The notes under the pieces were generated by a model. The model was given only the letters and a program-made list of their open reading frames with translations, did not search any database and was not told where the DNA came from. Below are positions 1 through 7,275 of a stretch of DNA of 9,469 nucleotides, piece by piece (position 1 is the stretch's first letter; each line of letters starts with the position of its first letter). The stretch is from Flavobacteriaceae bacterium UBA3078 (GTDB lineage: Bacteria; Bacteroidota; Bacteroidia; Flavobacteriales; Flavobacteriaceae), in the NCBI GenBank assembly GCA_002366675.1, contig DFBO01000272.1, forward strand, positions 5,711 through 15,179, written 5' to 3'. A program made the translations under genes and the position numbers.

Positions 1-26
1 AGATTCTTCACTATGCTCTGAATTAC
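1..26 (-). repeat. GTCAT-type interspersed repeat, 26-base arm read in frame within mfd
   Basis: Read on the minus strand from 26 to 1, this arm starts GTAATTCAGAGC and ends GTGAAGAATCT. It matches the left arm of the element at 8330-8355 at 21 of 26 aligned positions by my count. It is translated in frame as Cys-316 (partly) and residues 317-324 of Mfd. Because the element reaches the window edge, I cannot see whether a second, inverted arm follows. Confidence 0.65.
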
Positions 27-972
27 AAAAGACACTTTGTGTCCCAAATTCAACAACTGTATAATCCAGAAATTGTTTTTTTAATAAAGTTGAATTACAA
101 AATAATTCTTCAGGTTCGGCATGCTTTATTTCAGATGATAAATTTTTAAATGCCTCTACAGCTTTTTCAAAGAAATCATCGATTCTTGAAAATAACAAAT
201 CACTATTTTTAGTAAAAACCACAGTTTTTGAAGCGATATAGTTTAAAAAACTCTGTCTGCTTTCTTCCAAAAATTTATTAGCAACATTTGGAATGATGCT
301 TATTTTTTTAATTTGCTCCGTAGAAAGTTGTGTTTCAACATCGAAGGTTCGAATACTATCTACTTCATCTCCAAAAAATTCTATTCTATAAGGCTCGTCA
401 TGTGAAAAGGAGAATACATCAACAATACCACCTCGAACTGAAAACTCACCAGGCTCTGTTACAAAATCTACTCGTTTAAATTTGTATTCAAACAAAACTT
501 CGTTTACAAAATCAATAGATAGATTATCGTTAATAGATATTTTTAAGGTGTTTTTTTCAAGCTCTCTTCTGGTAACTACTTTTTCAAAAAGAGCATCAGG
601 ATAAGTAACAATAATGGCAGGTTTTTTGCGAGAGTTAATTCGGTTTAAAACTTCAGCTCTTAAAAGCACATTAGCATTATCTGTTTCTTCAATTTGATAA
701 GGTCTTCTATAGCTTCCAGGATAAAATAAAACGTCTTTTTCATTGAGTAACAATTCTAAGTCGTTAAGATAAAAAGCAGCCTCTTCTTTGTCGTTAAAAA
801 TTAATAGAAATGGTTTGTCTGCCTGCTTAAAAGTTTCAGTAATAATAAAAGAAATCGAAGAGCCTACAAGACCTTTTAAATGTGTTTTACTTTGATTTTT
901 GGCAATAGCAGTTTGCAGATTTTGCGTTTGCAAAGCCTGTGCATATTTTTGCGAGAGAAGAGTTTTGCTCAA
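1..972 (-). CDS. mfd: Transcription-repair coupling factor Mfd, N-terminal part (runs off the left edge)
   Basis: Mfd is a cytoplasmic DNA translocase that removes RNA polymerase stalled at lesions and recruits UvrA for nucleotide excision repair. Only codons 1-324 are present, so the polymerase-interacting and helicase domains lie outside the window. What is visible is the UvrB-like N-terminal module: residues 83-96 (FYPGSYRRPYQIEE), the RAEVLNR stretch at 105-111, and the block at 173-211 with EPGEFSVRGGIVDVF followed by YRIEFFGDEVDSIRTFD, which is typical of Mfd. The start is TTG at 972-970. An in-frame stop lies two codons upstream, no ATG fits, and the resulting N-terminus (initiator-SKTLLSQ) matches the usual flavobacterial form from memory. 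A TATATTTG box lies 36 bases upstream. Residues 317-324 (NSEHSEES) are encoded by an interspersed repeat. The gene is divergent from the TerB-like gene. Confidence 0.93.
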   Translation of the reverse strand, partial: MSKTLLSQKYAQALQTQNLQTAIAKNQSKTHLKGLVGSSISFIITETFKQADKPFLLIFNDKEEAAFYLNDLELLLNEKDVLFYPGSYRRPYQIEETDNANVLLRAEVLNRINSRKKPAIIVTYPDALFEKVVTRRELEKNTLKISINDNLSIDFVNEVLFEYKFKRVDFVTEPGEFSVRGGIVDVFSFSHDEPYRIEFFGDEVDSIRTFDVETQLSTEQIKKISIIPNVANKFLEESRQSFLNYIASKTVVFTKNSDLLFSRIDDFFEKAVEAFKNLSSEIKHAEPEELFCNSTLLKKQFLDYTVVEFGTQSVFCNSEHSEES

Positions 973-1008
973 GACAATTTATTTTTGAATCTTCAATTCT
1001 TAGAGTTG

Positions 1009-1016
1009 CAAATATA
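1009..1016 (-). promoter_or_regulatory. Possible -7 box for mfd
   Basis: The minus strand reads TATATTTG, a perfect match to the Bacteroidota -7 consensus TAnnTTTG. It ends 36 bases before the TTG start of mfd. I see no clear TTG -33 element at the expected distance. It lies in the 180-base divergent region shared with the TerB-like gene. Confidence 0.55.
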
Positions 1017-1120
1017 AAGTTTAGTAATTAATTAAGTAATGAATTTATTTCTAGAATTGGTTTCTTTTTTAAGCAGTTAAAAAAAGATTTTTTTTAGTTT
1101 AAAAAGGTAGTAACTTTAAC

Positions 1121-1128
1121 TATATTTG
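1121..1128 (+). promoter_or_regulatory. Possible -7 box for the TerB-like gene
   Basis: TATATTTG is a perfect TAnnTTTG match and ends 24 bases before the ATG at 1153, leaving a leader of roughly 20 bases. No clear -33 TTG is present; a T-rich tract lies at that position. The identical octamer faces the other way at 1009-1016 for mfd. Confidence 0.6.
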
Positions 1129-1152
1129 CACGACTTTTAAAAACAAGAAGAT

Positions 1153-1584
1153 ATGTCATTTTTAGATTTATTTGATAGCGGATTTAAAAAACGCAACGAA
1201 GACCATTTTGCAGCAATTGTTAGAGTGGCTATGGACGATGGAATTATTACAGATGAAGAGAAAGCGTTTTTAGATCGTTTGGCTCGAAACTTAGACATTA
1301 GCGAAAACAAGTATAAAGAAATCCTTAAAGGTTATAAGTCTCACCCAATAAATCCTCCAACATCGTATGATAGACGTTTAGAGCGTTTATACGATTTATC
1401 TCGTATGGTTTATGTAGATCATATTAAGGGAGAACATGAAGAATTTGTACTTAGAAAAATTGCAGTAGGTTTAGGGTTTTCTCCAGATAACGTAAAATAT
1501 GTAGTTGATAAAGCATTAACTTTAGTTAGTAATGGTGTGGGTTTAGATACTTTTATTGAAGAAATAAGAAATATGAATAGATAA
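1153..1584 (+). CDS. TerB-family (tellurite-resistance/DjlA-like helical) protein
   Basis: This is a 143-residue, cytoplasmic, all-helical protein with no signal peptide or membrane segment. Two TerB-like units can be seen. Residues 25-50 have the acidic MDDGIITDEEKAFLDRLA core, and residues 85-110 have VDHIKGEHEEFVLRKIA followed by GLGFS, so the protein looks internally duplicated. In the TerB family such acidic pairs (here Asp28/Asp29 and Asp89) can bind divalent metal. Stand-alone TerB-like proteins in Bacteroidota are mostly uncharacterised, and nothing nearby (no terC, terD or terZ) points to tellurite resistance. The start is supported by an AAGAAG stretch just upstream and by the -7 box at 1121. 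The gene is transcribed alone and ends at the bidirectional terminator. Family assignment is good; function is unknown. Confidence 0.8.
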   Translation: MSFLDLFDSGFKKRNEDHFAAIVRVAMDDGIITDEEKAFLDRLARNLDISENKYKEILKGYKSHPINPPTSYDRRLERLYDLSRMVYVDHIKGEHEEFVLRKIAVGLGFSPDNVKYVVDKALTLVSNGVGLDTFIEEIRNMNR

Positions 1585-1602
1585 TATATTCTGTACTTAA
1601 AT

Positions 1603-1633
1603 AAAAAAAGCGAGCTATTAGCTCGCTTTTTTT
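1603..1633. terminator. Bidirectional rho-independent terminator
   Basis: GCGAGC (1610-1615) pairs with GCTCGC (1621-1626) around a five-base loop. The stem is flanked by A7 (1603-1609) on the left and T7 (1627-1633) on the right, so either strand gives a GC stem followed by a U run. It lies between the convergent TerB-like gene (stop at 1584) and fbp (stop at 1653) and can end both transcripts. Confidence 0.93.
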
Positions 1634-1652
1634 ATATTATATATTGAAGAAG

Positions 1653-2660
1653 TTATTTAGCATTACGCATAAATTCTTCAGCTTTTTCAACCATATTTTT
1701 ACTCCCACAAATAAAAGGTACTCGTTGGTGTAATTCTTTTGGTTCAATATCCATAATGCTTGTATAACCATCACTTGCTTTTCCATTAGCTTGTTCTGCT
1801 AAAAAAGCCATAGGATTGCATTCGTAAAGCAATCGTAATTTTCCGTTTGAGTTTTTAGAACTTTTAGGATACATATAAATACCTCCTTTAATCATATTTC
1901 TATGAAAATCTGAAACTAAAGAGCCTATATATCTGCTAGTGTAAGGTCTATCTCCTTCTTCCATTTGGCAATATTTAATATAGTCTTTAACTCCTTGAGG
2001 GAAATGAATGTAGTTGCCTTCGTTTACAGAATAGATGTTTCCATTTTCTGGAAATTCCATACTTGGGTGAGATAGGTAAAAAGTTCCAATGGCTGGATTT
2101 AGGGTAAATCCGTTCACGCCATCTCCAGTAGTGTACACCAACATGGTGGAGGTACCATAAACAACATAGCCTGCAGCAACTTGTTGATTCCCTTTTTGAA
2201 GAAAATCTTCAATAGTTACAGGCGTTCCAACAGGAGTAACACGTCTATAAATTGAAAAAATAGTACCTACAGATACATTTACATCAATATTCGAAGAACC
2301 ATCTAAAGGATCGATAAGTACGATATATTTATTTTGATGATTTTCATCTTGACTGTTAATGGAAATAAAATCGTCTTCTTCTTCACTTGCAATTCCACAA
2401 ACAATATTTCTGTTTTTTAAAGTTTGAATAAATTTTTCGTTAGCATAAACATCTAACTTTTGCTGATCTTCACCTTGAATGTTCGTATCTCCTGCAGCAC
2501 CAATAATATCTACAAGCCCTGCTTTATTAACTTCATGATTAACCACTTTTGCTGCTAAACGAATGGAATTAATTAGTCTAGATAATTCTCCAGAAGTATA
2601 TTTAAAAGATGCTTGATTCTCAATAATAAATTCTCCTAAAGTTTGATTTTTTCTTGACAT
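1653..2660 (-). CDS. fbp: Fructose-1,6-bisphosphatase, class I
   Basis: The enzyme hydrolyses fructose 1,6-bisphosphate to fructose 6-phosphate and phosphate, the committed step of gluconeogenesis, in the cytoplasm with divalent metal. The 335-residue length suits class I enzymes (E. coli Fbp is 332). The family's active-site residues are in place: GAAGDTN at 54-60, SEEE at 92-95, DPLDGSSN at 117-124 (metal and phosphate binding), SRYIGSLVSDFHR at 242-254 and LLYECNP at 277-283, whose Glu280 is the conserved metal ligand. An in-frame ATG at 2708 would add 16 residues, but that stretch overlaps the promoter-like sequence at 2687-2715. The ATG at 2660 gives the N-terminus MSRKNQTLGEF, which fits the family. 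The gene is convergent with the TerB-like gene and divergent from the acetyltransferase. Confidence 0.97.
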   Translation of the reverse strand: MSRKNQTLGEFIIENQASFKYTSGELSRLINSIRLAAKVVNHEVNKAGLVDIIGAAGDTNIQGEDQQKLDVYANEKFIQTLKNRNIVCGIASEEEDDFISINSQDENHQNKYIVLIDPLDGSSNIDVNVSVGTIFSIYRRVTPVGTPVTIEDFLQKGNQQVAAGYVVYGTSTMLVYTTGDGVNGFTLNPAIGTFYLSHPSMEFPENGNIYSVNEGNYIHFPQGVKDYIKYCQMEEGDRPYTSRYIGSLVSDFHRNMIKGGIYMYPKSSKNSNGKLRLLYECNPMAFLAEQANGKASDGYTSIMDIEPKELHQRVPFICGSKNMVEKAEEFMRNAK

Positions 2661-2686
2661 GAAGTTATATTGTATTGTTAGTATTG

Positions 2687-2715
2687 CAAATATCGTATTT
2701 TTTAACAAACTACAA
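2687..2715 (-). promoter_or_regulatory. Promoter of fbp
   Basis: On the minus strand TTG (2715-2713) is followed after 18 bases by GATATTTG (2694-2687), which matches TAnnTTTG except for its first base. The -7 box ends 26 bases before the ATG at 2660. This pair is close to the Bacteroidota -33/-7 arrangement and argues against the longer reading starting at 2708. Confidence 0.6.
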
Positions 2716-2759
2716 CGTTTTCGAAACGGATTAATAATACAAAATAGGCAACTTTAAAC

Positions 2760-2767
2760 TATCTTTA
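2760..2767 (+). promoter_or_regulatory. Weak -7 box candidate for the acetyltransferase/aspartate-kinase pair
   Basis: TATCTTTA matches TAnnTTTG at all but the last base and ends 15 bases before the ATG at 2783. No -33 TTG is visible. It lies in the 122-base divergent region with fbp, so some promoter is expected here, but this box is only the best candidate. Confidence 0.35.
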
Positions 2768-2782
2768 GCTCAAATTTTTTAT

Positions 2783-3262
2783 ATGAAAATTTCTATTCGA
2801 GAAGCTAAAATTGAAGATATGAATGCTGTTCTTAATTTAATTAAGGAATTGGCTGTATTTGAAAAAGAGCCAGAAGCCGTAGAAGTTACAGTAGAAGATT
2901 TAAAACGTGATGGTTTTGGAAGTTCTCCTAAATTTCATTGTTTTGTATCTGAAGTAGATAATAAAATAGAAGGAATTGCTCTAGTATATAGGCGTTATTC
3001 AACTTGGAAAGGTTCTGTTTTACATTTAGAAGATTTGATAGTTAGTAAAAGTATGAGAGGAAATAATTTAGGGACTTTATTACTAGATGAAGTAATTAAA
3101 TATGGAAATCAAATAGGTGTTAAACGAATTAGTTGGGAAGTAATAGATTGGAATCAATCTGCTATAGAGTTTTACGAAAAAAAAGGAGCCAATGTTATGA
3201 GAGATTGGGATGTGGTTCAACTAGACGAAAAGGGAATTAAAGCATATTTATCGAAATTATAA
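2783..3262 (+). CDS. GNAT-family N-acetyltransferase, SSAT/thialysine acetyltransferase-like
   Basis: This 159-residue cytoplasmic enzyme should transfer an acetyl group from acetyl-CoA to a primary amine. The whole length is one GNAT domain: LEDLIV at 82-87 (strand 4), the CoA pyrophosphate loop MRGNNLG at 91-97, and WNQSAIEFYEKKGA at 123-136, whose Tyr131 is the usual general acid. LED before the loop and WNxxAIxFYxxxGA after it resemble spermidine/spermine and thialysine N-acetyltransferases, so a polyamine or lysine-like substrate is plausible but unproven. One oddity is that the loop reads RGNNLG where most relatives have RGxGxG, with Asn94 replacing the central glycine. The stop codon overlaps the aspartate kinase start by one base (TAATG), so the two are probably translationally coupled. 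Confidence 0.85.
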   Translation: MKISIREAKIEDMNAVLNLIKELAVFEKEPEAVEVTVEDLKRDGFGSSPKFHCFVSEVDNKIEGIALVYRRYSTWKGSVLHLEDLIVSKSMRGNNLGTLLLDEVIKYGNQIGVKRISWEVIDWNQSAIEFYEKKGANVMRDWDVVQLDEKGIKAYLSKL

Positions 3263-4512
3263 TGCAAGTATTTAAATTTGGAGGTGCATCAGTTAAAGAT
3301 GCCAAAGGTGTAAAAAATTTAGTAAATGTTTTAAATAAAACGGGTTATAAAAACACCTTGGTTGTAGTTTCTGCCATGGGAAAAACAACCAATGCTTTAG
3401 AAGCTGTGATTACTAATTATTTCAATAATAAAAGTGAATTACAAAGCTCAATACAGGAGGTTAAAAAATTTCATAATGCTATTTTACTAGATTTATTTGA
3501 AAATGAACAGCATCATACGTTTAAAAAAGTAAATACTTTCTTTAATGAACTAACCTTGTTTTTAGAGACTAATAAATCTCCAGATTATAATTTTGTTTAC
3601 GATCAGGTTATTGGTTTTGGAGAGATGGTTTCAACCACAATTATAAGTGAATATTTAAACGAAGTTGGTCTTAAAAACAATTGGTTGGATGTAAGAAATT
3701 ATATTAAAACAGATAATTATTATAGAAGCGCTAATGTTAATTGGGAAATAACTCAAGCACAAATTTCAAAACAATTTAATAGAAGTATTTTAAATATAAC
3801 TCAAGGGTTTTTAGGGAGTGACTCTAATAATTTTACAACAACACTAGGAAGAGAAGGAAGTGATTATACGTCTGCTATTTTTGCTTACTGTCTTAATGCT
3901 GAGAGTGTTACTATTTGGAAAGATGTTCCAGGTGTTTTAAATGCCGATCCTCGTTATTTTGAAAATGCTCAGTTGCTTCATAAAATATCCTATCGTGAAG
4001 CCATCGAGTTAGCATTTTATGGCGCTTCGGTTATACACCCAAAAACACTACAACCACTACAACGAAAAGAAATTCCATTGTATGTGAAATCGTTTTTAGA
4101 ACCTGAAAACAAAGGCACCATAGTTTGTAAAGAAGTTGGGCTTGATCCACAAATTCCGTGTTTTATTGTTAAGAAGAATCAAGTATTAATCTCATTATCC
4201 TCGTTAGATTTTTCATATATAGTTGAAGGTAATATTAGTGAGATTTTTAAGCTGTTACATTTATATAAAATGAAAGTAGATGTTATTCAAAATTCAGCCA
4301 TTAGTTTTTCTGTTTGTGTGGATAATATGTATCAAAATTTAGATAAATTATTGCAACATTTAAAAGCAAAATTTAAAGTAACTTGTAACGAAAATGTGTC
4401 TTTATATACCATTAGACATTACAATGAAGCTGCAATAAATCAACTAGAAAAGGGTAAAGAAGTGTTACTTAAACAATTAACGCATGAAACGATGCAAATA
4501 GTTACTAAATAA
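3262..4512 (+). CDS. lysC: Aspartate kinase (monofunctional)
   Basis: Aspartate kinase phosphorylates L-aspartate, the first step towards lysine, threonine, methionine and diaminopimelate. The 416-residue protein has the family's motifs: KFGGAS at 5-10 (ATP/aspartate), GFGE at 118-121, TTLGREGSDYTSA at 193-205, WKDVPGV at 219-225 and AFYGASVIHPKT at 251-262. The remaining roughly 120 residues sit where the regulatory ACT domains belong but are divergent, so feedback control by lysine or threonine cannot be predicted. There is no homoserine dehydrogenase domain. The lysC symbol is used in the generic sense of a monofunctional enzyme; a fused thrA-type kinase may exist elsewhere in the genome. 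The start overlaps the preceding stop (TAATG), and the next gene begins 23 bases downstream. Confidence 0.92.
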   Translation: MQVFKFGGASVKDAKGVKNLVNVLNKTGYKNTLVVVSAMGKTTNALEAVITNYFNNKSELQSSIQEVKKFHNAILLDLFENEQHHTFKKVNTFFNELTLFLETNKSPDYNFVYDQVIGFGEMVSTTIISEYLNEVGLKNNWLDVRNYIKTDNYYRSANVNWEITQAQISKQFNRSILNITQGFLGSDSNNFTTTLGREGSDYTSAIFAYCLNAESVTIWKDVPGVLNADPRYFENAQLLHKISYREAIELAFYGASVIHPKTLQPLQRKEIPLYVKSFLEPENKGTIVCKEVGLDPQIPCFIVKKNQVLISLSSLDFSYIVEGNISEIFKLLHLYKMKVDVIQNSAISFSVCVDNMYQNLDKLLQHLKAKFKVTCNENVSLYTIRHYNEAAINQLEKGKEVLLKQLTHETMQIVTK

Positions 4513-4522
4513 ACTATTTCAC

Positions 4523-4530
4523 TACATTTG
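4523..4530 (+). promoter_or_regulatory. Possible -7 box of an internal promoter, giving a leaderless or near-leaderless transcript
   Basis: TACATTTG is a perfect TAnnTTTG match in the 23-base gap between aspartate kinase and the OlsF-type gene. It ends only five bases before the ATG at 4536. If used, transcription would start at or within a few bases of the start codon. No clear -33 TTG is seen, and the gene may instead be read from upstream. Confidence 0.4.
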
Positions 4531-4535
4531 TATTT

Positions 4536-6368
4536 ATGAGCAACCAATCAGATAAAGGGTTAGTTACAGCCAAAGAAGTAGCTAAAGCCATTCAATTAGA
4601 TTCTTATGGATTTATAGGGACTTTTATTGGTTGGATATTAATGAAAGTACTTAAAATATCTACGCTCAATAAGATCTATAATAGAAACAAGCACTTAGAA
4701 AAGCTAGAGTTTTTAAATGGTATTTTAGGAGAGTTTCAAATTAAGTTCGAAATTCCTGAAGAAGATTTAAAACGTTTACCTAAAGATGGCGCCTATATTA
4801 CAGTTTCAAACCATCCTCTTGGTGGTATAGATGGTATTTTGCTTTTAAAATTAATGCTTGAACAGCGAGAAGATTTTAAAATAATAGCCAATTTTCTGTT
4901 ACATAGAATAGAGCCTTTAAAACCCTATATTATGCCAGTAAATCCTTTTGAAGACAGAAAGGATGTCAAGTCTAGTATTGCAGGTTTTAAAAATGCTATT
5001 ACACATTTAAGAGATGGTCATCCTTTAGGTGTGTTTCCTGCAGGTGAAGTATCAACTTATAAAGATGGAAAGCTTTTAGTAGATAAACCTTGGGAAGAAG
5101 CTGCTATGAAGCTTATTAAAAAAGCTGAAGTTCCAGTAGTTCCAATTTATTTTCATGCAAAGAACAGCTCTCTTTTTTATAAGTTATCTAGAATTAGTGA
5201 TACCTTTAGAACAGCAAAATTACCTTCGGAGCTGCTAACCCAAAAGCGAAGAACCATTAAAGTAAGGATAGGGAAACCTATTTCTATTACAGACCAAAAA
5301 GAGCATCAAAGTCTTGAAGAGTTTTCAGAATTCTTAAGGAAGAAAACGTACATGCTGTCTAATTCATTTGATGAAAAAGAAAATGTTTTAAGTAATATTT
5401 CTTCTACATTAAAAGTTCCAAAACCTCCAAAAAGAATTGCAACACCAATTTCTAAAGAGGTTATGAATCAAGAGGTTGAGGCTATTAGAAAAGCAAATTG
5501 CAGGTTGTTGCAAAGTAAAAATTATGAAGTGTTTTTAGCAACATCAAAAGAGATTCCAAATATATTAAGAGAGATTGGAAGGTTACGTGAAATTACTTTT
5601 AGAGAAGTAGGAGAGGGAACCAATGAAGCAATAGATTTGGATACTTTTGACACTTATTACCATCACATGTTTCTTTGGGATAGTGAGCAAGAACTTGTGG
5701 CTGGTGCATATAGAATGGGACTTGGTTCACAGATTTTTTCCAATCATGGTATCGATGGGTTTTACCTTCAAGATTTATTTAGATTCGAACCTGAATTATT
5801 TAAAATGATGAGCGAATCCATAGAAATGGGAAGAGCTTTCATAATAAAAGAGTACCAACAAAAGCCCATGCCATTATTTTTGCTTTGGAAAGGTATTGTC
5901 CATACAACTTTACGTTATCCAGAACATAAGTTTTTAATTGGTGGTGTAAGTATTAGTAATCAGTTTTCAAACTTTTCTAAATCGTTAATGATAGAGTTTA
6001 TGAAGTCTCATTATTACGATCCTTATATTGCTCAATATGTACACCCTAAAAAGGAATTTAAAGTAAAACTGAAAGATGCAGATAAAGATTTTGTTTTCGA
6101 TGAAACGGAAGCAGATTTAAACAAGTTCGATAAAATTATTGACGAGGTAGAACCAGGAGCTCTACGTTTACCTGTTTTACTTAAAAAGTACATTAAGCAA
6201 AATGCTAAATTGGTTGCCTTTAATGTAGATCCTTTATTTAATAATGCAGTTGATGGTTTGATGTATATAAAAATCGCCGATTTACCAGAAAGTACAGTAA
6301 GGCCTGTTATGGAGGAGTTTCAAGCCGAATTAGAACAGAAACTTTCTGAACAGAATAATGACTCTTAA
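4536..6368 (+). CDS. olsF: Bifunctional aminolipid acyltransferase, OlsF type (PlsC-like plus GNAT-like)
   Basis: The 610-residue protein has two acyltransferase parts in the order described for OlsF, the fused enzyme that makes ornithine lipid in Serratia and Flavobacterium. Residues about 80-275 form a PlsC-like O-acyltransferase with NHPLGGID (92-99, catalytic His93 and Asp99), GVFPAGEVS (165-173) and VPIYFHA (202-208). Residues about 325-510 form an OlsB-like N-acyltransferase with LREITFREVGEGT (350-362), LVAGAYRMG (387-395) and EMGRAF (430-435). In the known scheme the C-terminal part N-acylates the amino acid and the N-terminal part adds the second acyl chain. The amino acid may be ornithine or glycine; the sequence does not decide. 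There is no signal peptide; peripheral attachment to the inner membrane is likely. The gene stops four bases from the convergent VOC gene, and no terminator is seen there. Confidence 0.82.
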   Translation: MSNQSDKGLVTAKEVAKAIQLDSYGFIGTFIGWILMKVLKISTLNKIYNRNKHLEKLEFLNGILGEFQIKFEIPEEDLKRLPKDGAYITVSNHPLGGIDGILLLKLMLEQREDFKIIANFLLHRIEPLKPYIMPVNPFEDRKDVKSSIAGFKNAITHLRDGHPLGVFPAGEVSTYKDGKLLVDKPWEEAAMKLIKKAEVPVVPIYFHAKNSSLFYKLSRISDTFRTAKLPSELLTQKRRTIKVRIGKPISITDQKEHQSLEEFSEFLRKKTYMLSNSFDEKENVLSNISSTLKVPKPPKRIATPISKEVMNQEVEAIRKANCRLLQSKNYEVFLATSKEIPNILREIGRLREITFREVGEGTNEAIDLDTFDTYYHHMFLWDSEQELVAGAYRMGLGSQIFSNHGIDGFYLQDLFRFEPELFKMMSESIEMGRAFIIKEYQQKPMPLFLLWKGIVHTTLRYPEHKFLIGGVSISNQFSNFSKSLMIEFMKSHYYDPYIAQYVHPKKEFKVKLKDADKDFVFDETEADLNKFDKIIDEVEPGALRLPVLLKKYIKQNAKLVAFNVDPLFNNAVDGLMYIKIADLPESTVRPVMEEFQAELEQKLSEQNNDS

Positions 6369-6372
6369 CTGT

Positions 6373-6759
6373 TTATTTAAAAACCTTATCTATAGGTTCC
6401 CAGAGTTCTATTTTGTTGCCATCGTTGTCTAAAATCCAACCAAATTTTCCATAATCATATTCTTCCATTTTGCCTACAATTGTTACACCTTCTTCTTTTA
6501 AAGTTTCTAATAATTCTTGCAGATTTTCTACACGATAGTTAAACATAAAGTCCTTTTTGGAAGGTTCGTAATATTTGGTGTCTTGAGCAAAAGGGCTCCA
6601 TTGCGTTGAGCAATCTTTTCCATCTTTATCTTTCCACCAAAAGGTACAACCATAATCATTTGTATTAAAACCTAGATGTTTTTTATACCAATCTTTAGAA
6701 GCTTTTGGGTCTTTACTTTTAAAAAATAAACCTCCAATTCCTGTTACACGTTTTTTCAT
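6373..6759 (-). CDS. VOC-superfamily (glyoxalase/bleomycin-resistance fold) protein
   Basis: This 128-residue cytoplasmic protein covers one complete pair of beta-alpha-beta-beta-beta modules. Visible features are the opening TGIGGLFFKSKDP (6-18), DWYKKHLGF (23-31) and the closing DNDGNKIELWEP (111-122), where Glu118 is the usual last metal ligand. The family's first ligand, normally His or Glu near residue 8-10, is not obvious here. Gln53 may serve as a ligand. A classical glyoxalase I reaction is therefore not assured. Substrates in this superfamily range from methylglyoxal adducts to antibiotics, so no specific function is claimed. It lies 37 bases downstream of the DUF1801 gene on the same strand and is probably the last gene of that unit. 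Confidence 0.85.
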   Translation of the reverse strand: MKKRVTGIGGLFFKSKDPKASKDWYKKHLGFNTNDYGCTFWWKDKDGKDCSTQWSPFAQDTKYYEPSKKDFMFNYRVENLQELLETLKEEGVTIVGKMEEYDYGKFGWILDNDGNKIELWEPIDKVFK

Positions 6760-6796
6760 CTTATTTATTATTTAAAGCAGATTCTTGAGCTCGTTT

Positions 6797-7264
6797 TTAT
6801 TTGCTAGAAGACTTACCTATGTTCGTTTCATAAATATCTATCCATTCTTCTACAGACATTTTTTGTACAAGCTGTTCGATTAAATTGTATGGAATATCGT
6901 CTATTTTTTTAAATCGAACACAGCTTTTTCCCATATCTAATTTGTATTTACAATGCTTAGGATATTCTGATACAAACCAATCATACAACTCCTTTTTAGC
7001 ATACATTCCAGAATGATAAAGTGCAATAAAATTCTTTTGAGAAGCTAAATTAATAAAAGGTAATGGAGGAAATGGTTTACAATGGTAACCATCTGGATAG
7101 ATAGATTTAGGCACATAATATGCTAACATACCATAACCCATTCCAGCTTCTAAACCTTTTGGCATATGCTTTTTAATAATATCATCTAATTTTGTAATTG
7201 GAGCTTTTCGATCTTCTGGCAACTGATTAATATAGTCTTCAGGCGAATCTGCTTTATACTGCAT
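6797..7264 (-). CDS. DUF1801-domain protein
   Basis: The 155-residue soluble protein has the pattern of the DUF1801 (YdhG-like) family. It has an N-terminal helix with SPEDYINQLPEDRK (7-20), a glycine-rich GLEAGMGYGMLAYYVP segment (37-52), a hydrophobic core INLASQKNFIALYHSGMY (71-88), and a C-terminal block MGKSCVRFKKIDDIP (111-125) followed by a helix. The biochemical role of this family is not established. The start is only 11 bases after the DUF4199 stop, which indicates co-transcription. There is no signal peptide. Family assignment is confident; function is unknown. Confidence 0.82.
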   Translation of the reverse strand: MQYKADSPEDYINQLPEDRKAPITKLDDIIKKHMPKGLEAGMGYGMLAYYVPKSIYPDGYHCKPFPPLPFINLASQKNFIALYHSGMYAKKELYDWFVSEYPKHCKYKLDMGKSCVRFKKIDDIPYNLIEQLVQKMSVEEWIDIYETNIGKSSSK

Positions 7265-7275
7265 AATATAATGTT

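Noticed and set aside
2661..2708. Sixteen-residue N-terminal extension of fbp from the ATG at 2708
   Set aside because: The stretch overlaps a promoter-like -33/-7 pair, and the family N-terminus fits the ATG at 2660.
6779..6793. AGATTCTTGAGCTCG between the DUF1801 and VOC genes, resembling a decayed repeat arm
   Set aside because: Only the AGATTCTT end matches the repeat family; the rest diverges and there is no partner arm, so chance is likely.
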